Part shown: positions 52,415-58,217 of the stretch, in pieces
Layout: the number at the start of each line of letters is the position of its first letter
How positions within the stretch are numbered: the stretch's first letter is position 1
DNA from: Gammaproteobacteria bacterium
GTDB taxonomy: Bacteria; Pseudomonadota; Gammaproteobacteria; SZUA-229
Direction of reading: 5' to 3'
Assembly: GCA_022340645.1 (NCBI GenBank)
Contig: JAJDNP010000036.1
Location: forward strand, 1-58,217
Length of the DNA: 58,217 nt
Program-made: the position numbers and the translations under genes
Notes under the pieces: model-generated
Databases searched by the model: none
The model's input: only the letters and a program-made list of their open reading frames with translations
Told to the model about the DNA's origin: nothing

Positions 52415-53308
52415 ATGCAACACGATAATTTTGCTGCTCCGGTGATTTTCGGCGAAGTACTGTATGACTGTTTTCCTGACGGTAATTCTGTGCTCGGCGG
52501 GGCGCCGTTTAATGTTGCCTGGCATTTGCAGGCATTTGGTTTGTCGCCACTGATGATATCGGCTATCGGTGATGATACGCTGGGGCAACAGGTAAAATCG
52601 GCCATGCTTGACTGGAACATGGATACCTCGGGACTGCAGCTTGATACCGGCCATCCCACTGGCAGTGTTGATGTGAAGTTCGACAATGGTGAACCGCAAT
52701 ACACGATTGTTGAACATCGCGCCTACGATTATATCGATGCGGAGCTGCTACCGTCGGTGGCAGGTAACCGTATTTTCTATCATGGTTCGCTGGCATTGCG
52801 TAACCAGACGTCGCGCCTGGCGCTGTCAAAGATAAAGCAGACCTTCACTGGCAATGTCTTTCTGGACGTTAACCTGCGCGATCCATGGTGGCAAAAAGAT
52901 TATGTGTTGACCCTGGCCGATGATGCAAACTGGGTCAAACTGAATGAAGATGAACTGCGGAAGCTGGGCAGCGGTGCAGGCGATATAAAGGCTCAGGCAG
53001 AGAAATTTATAGATACGCACAAGCTGAATGGACTGGTCGTCACCCTGGGTGAGAAAGGCGCAATGGCGTTAACCGATAGTGGTGAATTTGCTGAAGTACA
53101 ACCGTCGCGTTCGCTTGAGGTGGTGGATACTGTCGGTGCCGGCGATGCTTTTACCTCGGTACTCATCCTTGGTCTGACGCAGCAATGGCCACTGCAGGTA
53201 ACCATACAGCGGGCGCAGGAATTTGCTTCATTGATGGTGGCCCGGCAGGGCGCGACAGTCCACGACCGGAAGTTTTACCAGGCGAAAATTGTTGACTGGG
53301 GTTTATAA
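52415..53308 (+). CDS. Fructokinase (PfkB/ribokinase family)
   Basis: 297 residues. FGEVLYDCFPDG and LGGAPFNVAWHLQAFG match the N-terminal PfkB signature. NLRDPWW and LNEDELRKL are typical of bacterial fructokinases. DTVGAGDAFTSVLI carries the catalytic Asp and anion hole. It phosphorylates fructose, set free from sucrose by amylosucrase, to fructose-6-phosphate. An 8-codon frame (ATG 52402 to stop 52428) overlaps its start. It is separated from both neighbours by repeat-bearing gaps of about 230-250 nt. Confidence 0.93.
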   Translation: MQHDNFAAPVIFGEVLYDCFPDGNSVLGGAPFNVAWHLQAFGLSPLMISAIGDDTLGQQVKSAMLDWNMDTSGLQLDTGHPTGSVDVKFDNGEPQYTIVEHRAYDYIDAELLPSVAGNRIFYHGSLALRNQTSRLALSKIKQTFTGNVFLDVNLRDPWWQKDYVLTLADDANWVKLNEDELRKLGSGAGDIKAQAEKFIDTHKLNGLVVTLGEKGAMALTDSGEFAEVQPSRSLEVVDTVGAGDAFTSVLILGLTQQWPLQVTIQRAQEFASLMVARQGATVHDRKFYQAKIVDWGL

Positions 53309-53345
53309 TGCCAGTCCAGCTGGTTTTGACGAAAATAATATTAGT

Positions 53346-53420
53346 CCGCGAATAACGCAAAATACGCAAATAAAACTTTAAGATAATAAGAAACATTGCG
53401 TATTTTGCGTTATTTGCGGA
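53346..53420. repeat. Long inverted repeat between fructokinase and amylosucrase
   Basis: Arms 53346-53369 and 53397-53420 are complementary at 23 of 24 positions (left arm begins CCGCGAATAACGCAAAATAC), with a 27-nt AT-rich loop. It could act as a transcript barrier or a stable RNA hairpin. It resembles common dispersed intergenic palindromes. Confidence 0.8.
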
Positions 53421-53555
53421 TAAAATCTTCGGGTCAGGTTTGTAGCCCTGGATAAGGTTTTTTATCGTTTCCGGCATGGTACGGCGCCACGCCTGCAACG
53501 TTTGACTTACGCAGGCCTAGATTTCAAAAACCAATAAAACAGCAGAGCTAAATAA

Positions 53556-55511
53556 ATGTACGAACAGGTATCACACTCATTACTGAATGAAATCCTGACT
53601 AAACTGAATCCGGATATCAAGAGCAAGGACCTGCGCCACTTTTATACCCGGCTCGGGGCAAATTTTTACTCCATATATACATTGTTTGACCAGCTGTACG
53701 GATACCGTGATGACTTCAAGGAGCAGGCGCAACGCCTGGTCGAAACCATGGCGCGGCAATACATACTGCGCGCCGATGAGTTCAAGGATCAAGATATCGA
53801 GCGTGAGAAAGATCACAACTGGTTTCTCAGCCAGCAATGGGTTGGCATGGCGTTGTACAGTGATGGTTTCGCCGGTGACCTGAAAAACCTGAGAAAAAAA
53901 ACTTCTTATTTCCAGGACCTGGGCATCAATATCGTTCACGTCATGCCGATTATGGCCTGCCCGGCAGGGCACAGTGATGGCGGTTACGCGGTCAGTGATT
54001 ACCGTAAGGTTGATGACCGCGTCGGTAGCATAGAAGACCTCGACAAACTCGCCAGGGAGTTTAGAAGGAGTGATATTTTGCTGGTACTCGATGTTGTGCT
54101 CAATCACACCTCCAACGAGCACGAGTGGGCGATGAAAGCCAGGCAGGGCGATGAAACTTTCCAGGATTACTATTATATTTTCCCCAATCGCGAAATTCCG
54201 GACATGTTCGAAGAAACCATGCCCGAAATTTTTCCGGAGACGGCACCCGGTAATTTCACCTACATGGAAGATATGGGTAAATGGGTAATGACGGTGTTCA
54301 AGAATTACCAGTGGGACCTTAATTACAGCAACCCCGCGGTATTTATTGAAATGCTCGATATTGTCCTGTTCTGGACGAACCATGGTGCGGATATCGTGCG
54401 CCTCGATGCGGTTGCCTTTCTCTGGAAAAGAATCGGCGGTATCTGCCAGAACGAGCACGAAGCGCATTTAATCCTGCAATTGATGAAAGACTGCTGCCAG
54501 GTGACAGCGCCGGGTGTGCTGTTTATTGCGGAAGCCATCGTGGCGCCGGTGGAAGTTGCAAAATATTTTGGTGAAGACGCCATTAACGCCAAGGAGTGCG
54601 AGATCGCCTATAACGCAACCTTCATGTCACTGCTATGGGATGCGGTTGCCACCAAAAGTACCAAGTTGCTGAACCAGGGCATCAAGAACCTGCCCAACAA
54701 GCTGGAACGCGCTACCTGGTTAAACTACATACGTTGCCATGACGATATCGGCCTTGGTTTTGATGACGAGGACATACGTCGTGCCGGCTACGACGCAATA
54801 CCGCACCGGCGTTTCCTGATTGACTACTTTACCGGCGTGTTCAACAATTCCGCCGCCAGGGGCAAGCCTTTTGGCCATAATGCAAAAACCGGTGATGCAC
54901 GTATATCCGGTTCGCTTGCTTCCCTGGCCGGTCTTGAAGTCGCGCTAGAGAACGGTGATCCAAAGGACATCGAAGACGCGATAAAAATCATCGTCCTGCT
55001 GCACAGCATGATCATGTCATTCGGCGGTATCCCGCTGATCTACTACGGTGATGAAATCGGCACCACCAATGATTACCGTTATATTGAAGACGAACGCAAA
55101 TCAGGTGATACCCGCTGGATGCACCGGCCGGTATTCGACTGGGAAAAAGCCGAGTTGCGCAACCGAACCAATACCGTCGAAAACCGTATATTCAATGCCC
55201 TGAAAAAAATGATTTCGGTGCGCAAGGAGATTTCGGCATTTGCCGACTTTAATAATCGTGAAATCTACGATACCGGCAATCCGCACCTGTTCGCTTTCAA
55301 CCGGGTCAACCATCTGCAGATTGCAGACAGGGTACTCGTGGTTGGTAATTTTGATGCCCATCCGCAACACATGGACCTTGGCGATATGATGCGGTCGCCG
55401 TTTATGCAGCACGTACAGTTATACGACCTGTTCAGTGGAGAAAAGCCGGCGATGTTTAAAACCGCACTGGTTATACCGCCTTATCATTTCTACTGGCTGC
55501 AGGAACGCTAA
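53556..55511 (+). CDS. ams: Amylosucrase (GH13)
   Basis: 651 residues, normal length, cytoplasmic. An all-helical N-terminal domain (1-90, with HFYTRLGANFYSIYTLFDQLYG) is typical of amylosucrase. The barrel has DGGYAVSDYRKVD, VLDVVLNHTSNEHEWA, nucleophile Asp in DIVRLDAVAFLWKR, acid/base Glu in LFIAEAIVAP, and CHDDIGLGFDDEDI with the third carboxylate. It uses sucrose to elongate alpha-1,4-glucan and frees fructose. So it connects the sucrose pool to glycogen without ADP-glucose. It is the last gene of the carbohydrate block. Confidence 0.95.
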   Translation: MYEQVSHSLLNEILTKLNPDIKSKDLRHFYTRLGANFYSIYTLFDQLYGYRDDFKEQAQRLVETMARQYILRADEFKDQDIEREKDHNWFLSQQWVGMALYSDGFAGDLKNLRKKTSYFQDLGINIVHVMPIMACPAGHSDGGYAVSDYRKVDDRVGSIEDLDKLAREFRRSDILLVLDVVLNHTSNEHEWAMKARQGDETFQDYYYIFPNREIPDMFEETMPEIFPETAPGNFTYMEDMGKWVMTVFKNYQWDLNYSNPAVFIEMLDIVLFWTNHGADIVRLDAVAFLWKRIGGICQNEHEAHLILQLMKDCCQVTAPGVLFIAEAIVAPVEVAKYFGEDAINAKECEIAYNATFMSLLWDAVATKSTKLLNQGIKNLPNKLERATWLNYIRCHDDIGLGFDDEDIRRAGYDAIPHRRFLIDYFTGVFNNSAARGKPFGHNAKTGDARISGSLASLAGLEVALENGDPKDIEDAIKIIVLLHSMIMSFGGIPLIYYGDEIGTTNDYRYIEDERKSGDTRWMHRPVFDWEKAELRNRTNTVENRIFNALKKMISVRKEISAFADFNNREIYDTGNPHLFAFNRVNHLQIADRVLVVGNFDAHPQHMDLGDMMRSPFMQHVQLYDLFSGEKPAMFKTALVIPPYHFYWLQER

Positions 55512-55739
55512 GTTTAATTGTCATTGCGAGGCATCAAGCAATCTAAATGGCAGATCAGGCCGCTGTTGGTTGATGTTGCGTAACAACTTGCACTGAATAA
55601 GGTTACAGCTCACCACAGGTTAAGCAAACCCCTGATATTCATTTTCGCTGGATGGGCGTACAATAATGCAGTTGCATTAATAATAATGTGACATCAATAA
55701 CACAACATTGAGGATAACTAAACTGTTTTAGGAATGTAT
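55512..55739. other. Intergenic gap with a fragment of a dispersed repeat
   Basis: TGTCATTGCGAGGCATCAAG and the following GCAATCT (about 55519-55545) look like a shortened copy of the widespread TGTCATTGCGAG...GAAGCAATCT intergenic repeat. AGGA before 55740 is the ribosome site of the next gene. Confidence 0.35.
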
Positions 55740-55946
55740 ATGAATAAACCAGACGTTAATAATTCGCAAGAAGTTGAGAGTTTAATCGGGGTGAATGTTC
55801 AAAACAGCGAAGAACTCCGCGAAATGGTTGCGCGCGAGGCCTATCTGCTCGCTGAAAAGCGCGGGTTTAAGGATGGAGACCCGGTACAGGACTGGCTGGA
55901 GGCAGAAAAGAAAGTAATCGGAATGATTTATTTTATGGATGAGTAA
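55740..55946 (+). CDS. DUF2934 small protein
   Basis: 68 residues from ATG 55740; ATG 55734 is in frame, but AGGA is better spaced for 55740. The DUF2934 signature is clear: MVAREAYLLAEKRGF, then DGDPVQDWLEAEKKV. Function unknown; these are small helical proteins found widely in proteobacteria and often near carbohydrate or stress genes. Stand-alone, followed by a 136-nt gap. Confidence 0.85.
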   Translation: MNKPDVNNSQEVESLIGVNVQNSEELREMVAREAYLLAEKRGFKDGDPVQDWLEAEKKVIGMIYFMDE

Positions 55947-56082
55947 GAATGCCAGCATAAGGCCTTGCCGATAATGGCAATTCGCGCCTGCAGCACTTTG
56001 GTTAATAAAGACCTGCCATACTACAGATATTAAGCCACCGTAGCAGTGGAATATTGTTCCGCGATAGCCCTCACAACGACAT

Positions 56083-57762
56083 TTATTCCAGCGTTTGCCC
56101 AAACATCGGCAACCCTTTATCCGCAATCTGCTCACGCAGCTCTTCACTGATAATAAACACCGGCACCTGTAACTCAATAACCCGGCAGTGCCGTGCAATG
56201 ACCGCCATGGCTTCGTCGCGGTTATTGTATTTCGCCCTGGTTTCAAATTTGCCGTTGCCGTCCGCCACTCGCCATTTATCCTGTGTCTTTTTGATATTCA
56301 GCCACGGGTCACGTGTAGTTATACAGGTGGTTCCGACATTGCAGTTAAATGTTTTACCGACGGCGTTTAAAGCTTTAGGAATCTCCCGGTCATAATACTG
56401 TTTAATGGATTGCAGATGGCGTGCATAGCGCATTTCCTGGAGCTCTCCCATCGACCAGGCGATGCCGGCAAACCCGTTTTCGCTGGCCTGTATCAACATG
56501 AGTTTTATCGCCAGTACCGGCCATTCCTGTTTAAACGGGGCATTGGCAATCTTTCCCCAGCAGCTATTGTTATAACCATGGCGTTTGCCGTTTTGATGCC
56601 AGTCGCTTTGCACCTCTTCGATGAACAGCAGCTTTCGTCCGGCCTCGTCGATACGCGTGGTGGTGCGGATATGCGCCAGCAGGTTATGGTCATAGAAATG
56701 CGCACCGAAAAAGATACGCTGATGGTCCGGCAGGCTGGCAAACCACTCGCGGTAATCAGAACCGCCAAACAGTGTCAGGTGGTCGAAGTGGGTATGTGTC
56801 CTGGCGCCGGTGCGCATGCCGAGATACGATCGAGCATGTTCATCGGCGGCCATCTTGGCGTCCACGCTGTTGCCGAAAAACCAGCAGGTTTTGCTTTCCT
56901 CGCAGCCATCCGCTGCTTCCTTATTCACGATGGCCCGGCCGTAAGGATCCAGCGCAAACCAGTACTTGTTTAGCGCCATATGATGACTGTTATCCAGGGT
57001 TTTGACCACGCCAACGCGGTAGTTATAACATTCATCGACATAGCGCAGGATACACAGGCAGCTATCATCCAGCTTCAGCGCGGCGCGATAAACGGCCTGG
57101 TGGGGCATACGCAAGGCAACTTCCCTGAAACTGAGCCCGCCATTAGCACCCCACAACTGTTCGGTACTGACTTCTATACGAAAGTTATTTTCAGCAACTA
57201 TATCCAGTAGCTGCATTTTACTGAATTTTACGCTGGCGGCCTGCTTCTGCAGGAACTGAGGTAAGCCTGACCACAGAATTTCCTCTTCACGCACGCCGCT
57301 TTTTTTAAAGTTGTTAATTGTTGCCAGCCACTGCTCGGCACTGGCGGCCTGCAGCGGCAGTTTTAATATCCGCTGATGCAACAAGCTGTACAGGTGCTGC
57401 GGGCAAGAATAGAGCCTGGCTGACAACTGCTGTTGATACTCAATGAGCCGTCGTCTTGCTGTTTCGATACGGCGCTGCTGGTCTTCCTGCCGTATCCACC
57501 GGGACAGGGCCGACTTGTCCTGCTCGCTCCAGTCACTGGCAAAGCGAACCGTCTCCAGCGTGTAACCGGAAAACTTGTAGTCATATTCTGTCCAGCCGCG
57601 CCTGGGTTCTCCGGACTCGTCCGTTTTTCGATAAAGGATATCTACCAGCGAATAAAGTTCACGGTGAGCGGAAGCCGGCCCTGCGCCCATGTTGCGCATA
57701 GCATGATACTTCGACCTGTCTGTTGAAAGGTCTATGATTCTTCCACTGGGTAGTAACAACAT
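56083..57762 (-). CDS. Chromosomal homologue of a phage polyvalent-protein domain, function unknown
   Basis: 559 residues from ATG 57762 (MLLLPSGRIIDL) with AGAGA upstream; TTG 57810 is also open. The central part has RIFFGAHFYDHNLLAHIRTTTR, LLFIEEVQSDWHQNGKRHGY and APFKQEWPVLAIKLMLIQASENGFAGIAWSMG in shortened form. I recognise the EEVQSDWHQ.GK..GY core as a domain recurrent in very large phage polyvalent proteins, which also tend to end with a short KGLPMF-type tail; this one ends KGLPMFGQTLE. The N-terminal 300 residues are unfamiliar. No phage structural genes are nearby. It may be a relic or a domesticated gene. Confidence 0.6.
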   Translation of the reverse strand: MLLLPSGRIIDLSTDRSKYHAMRNMGAGPASAHRELYSLVDILYRKTDESGEPRRGWTEYDYKFSGYTLETVRFASDWSEQDKSALSRWIRQEDQQRRIETARRRLIEYQQQLSARLYSCPQHLYSLLHQRILKLPLQAASAEQWLATINNFKKSGVREEEILWSGLPQFLQKQAASVKFSKMQLLDIVAENNFRIEVSTEQLWGANGGLSFREVALRMPHQAVYRAALKLDDSCLCILRYVDECYNYRVGVVKTLDNSHHMALNKYWFALDPYGRAIVNKEAADGCEESKTCWFFGNSVDAKMAADEHARSYLGMRTGARTHTHFDHLTLFGGSDYREWFASLPDHQRIFFGAHFYDHNLLAHIRTTTRIDEAGRKLLFIEEVQSDWHQNGKRHGYNNSCWGKIANAPFKQEWPVLAIKLMLIQASENGFAGIAWSMGELQEMRYARHLQSIKQYYDREIPKALNAVGKTFNCNVGTTCITTRDPWLNIKKTQDKWRVADGNGKFETRAKYNNRDEAMAVIARHCRVIELQVPVFIISEELREQIADKGLPMFGQTLE

Positions 57763-57885
57763 CTGTGTTTCTCTATTCAGCCCCTGAAACAATATTAGAC
57801 GAAATCGCAAATACCTGAGTAAATTACTATGGAAATATCATATATTCAACCTGATAAAAAATAGGTGAATATTTGTAGGGCGCAA
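57763..57885. other. Intergenic, AT-rich
   Basis: Upstream region of the polyvalent-like gene. No convincing promoter or operator. It joins a REP-like hairpin at 57878-57907 (GGGCGCAAT with ATTGTGACGC). Confidence 0.35.
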
Positions 57886-58011
57886 TTAGCAACGGGTATT
57901 GTGACGCATGCCATACCAAGCATCGACATCGTAAACCAGAAGATCATTACTTGCTCTTTGCAGTAATTTTACGGCGAAGAAATAAGTTCCACCTGGTTGA
58001 TAAGCTTTGCT
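57886..58011 (-). pseudogene. Remnant of a REP-associated tyrosine transposase (RayT), N-terminal piece
   Basis: The minus frame reads SKAYQPGGTYFFAVKLLQRA then SNDLLV, matching the RayT N-terminus (YRR..PGGTYFFTV.LL.R..NDLLV). After about 30 residues the match stops, and the frame ends in a REP-like hairpin (GGGCGCAAT, 11 nt, ATTGTGACGC at 57878-57907). The catalytic His-X-His and Tyr regions are missing. The gene is dead. Known RayTs mobilise REP palindromes, and palindromic copies lie next to it. Confidence 0.6.
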
Positions 58012-58132
58012 AGTCAGGCATAATAGTATGAAGAAAAAAAGACAAGAAAGGTGATGGAGGCATTGCTGTCCCATTTAATTACAGGCGTACCCATAACTCA
58101 CTGTTATACATGAAAGAGATAACTGTTTATGT

Positions 58133-58217
58133 CATCCGAAACATGAACTGGCAACGGTCGCCCGAGACACGCTGTGAATACTTCCTTGTACGCTTGAATG
58201 CCGCATCCATGCGGCAT
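58133..58217 (+). repeat. Second copy of the 29301-type palindromic element, cut by the window end
   Basis: CATCCGAAACATGAACTGG, then GAGACACGCTGTGAATACTT, then ATGCCGCATCCATGCGGCAT parallels 29287-29370 block by block. The inner hairpin ATGCCGC/GCGGCAT is perfect. The right arm lies beyond the window. The rest of the gap 58012-58132 shows nothing recognisable. Confidence 0.7.

Noticed and set aside
1-58217. CRISPR arrays, tRNA or rRNA genes, intact insertion sequences
   Set aside because: I looked for regularly spaced repeats, tRNA-like arms and complete transposase genes and found none; only MITE-like, palindromic and RayT-remnant sequences are present.

Overview
The window looks like chromosome of a sulfur-oxidising, probably autotrophic gammaproteobacterium. 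Three genes point that way: a sulfur-globule-type envelope protein (29634-30062), a two-subunit ATP-citrate lyase of the divergent, large-subunit kind (6667-10744), and a four-cysteine FNR oxygen sensor (32467-33237). The species cannot be named from the sequence. There are no rRNA or tRNA genes, no CRISPR array and no intact IS element. Many intergenic stretches carry palindromic or MITE-like repeats.

Layout. 1-579: start of an Mrp cation/proton antiporter operon (mrpE, partial mrpF), with an FNR-type promoter upstream. 1065-2516: 6-phosphogluconate dehydrogenase. 2582-6267: two small unknown proteins, a PEP-CTERM exported protein with its own sigma54 promoter, and a DmeF-like metal exporter. 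6667-12155 (minus): ATP-citrate lyase large and small subunits behind a gene for an HPPD-like iron dioxygenase. 12156-12492: a divergent control region with one sigma54 promoter in each direction and NtrC-like half-sites between them. 12493-25778 (plus): two sets of circularly permuted ATP-grasp, alpha-E and transglutaminase genes, a predicted amidoligase/peptide-tagging type system, with a 1173-residue protein between them that resembles PPi-dependent PEP carboxykinase. 26302-33237: NudF, an ArsB/NhaD-type transporter with a CBS-domain partner, the sulfur globule protein, a two-component pair and FNR.

33450-55511 is a plus-strand block for carbohydrate storage and mobilisation: glucokinase, glgC, GH57 amylase, malQ, glgB, glgA, glgP, gpmI, zwf, pgl, then sucrose-phosphate synthase with a fused HAD phosphatase, fructokinase and amylosucrase. 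An FNR-like box with a correctly placed -10 precedes glucokinase, so glycogen turnover may be tied to oxygen supply. Together the genes make glycogen and sucrose, break them down, and route glucose-6-phosphate through the oxidative pentose-phosphate pathway, which gnd (1065) completes. The right end has a DUF2934 protein, a chromosomal homologue of a domain I associate with phage polyvalent proteins, and a decayed REP-associated tyrosine transposase beside palindromic repeats.

The points most worth following are the bidirectional sigma54 region joining the citrate-lyase operon to the ATP-grasp operon; the PEPCK-like gene inside the latter; a 13-nt tandem duplication that separates the two citrate-lyase subunits, whose frames would otherwise be continuous; and a family of about 300-bp terminal-inverted-repeat elements with compensatory base changes.
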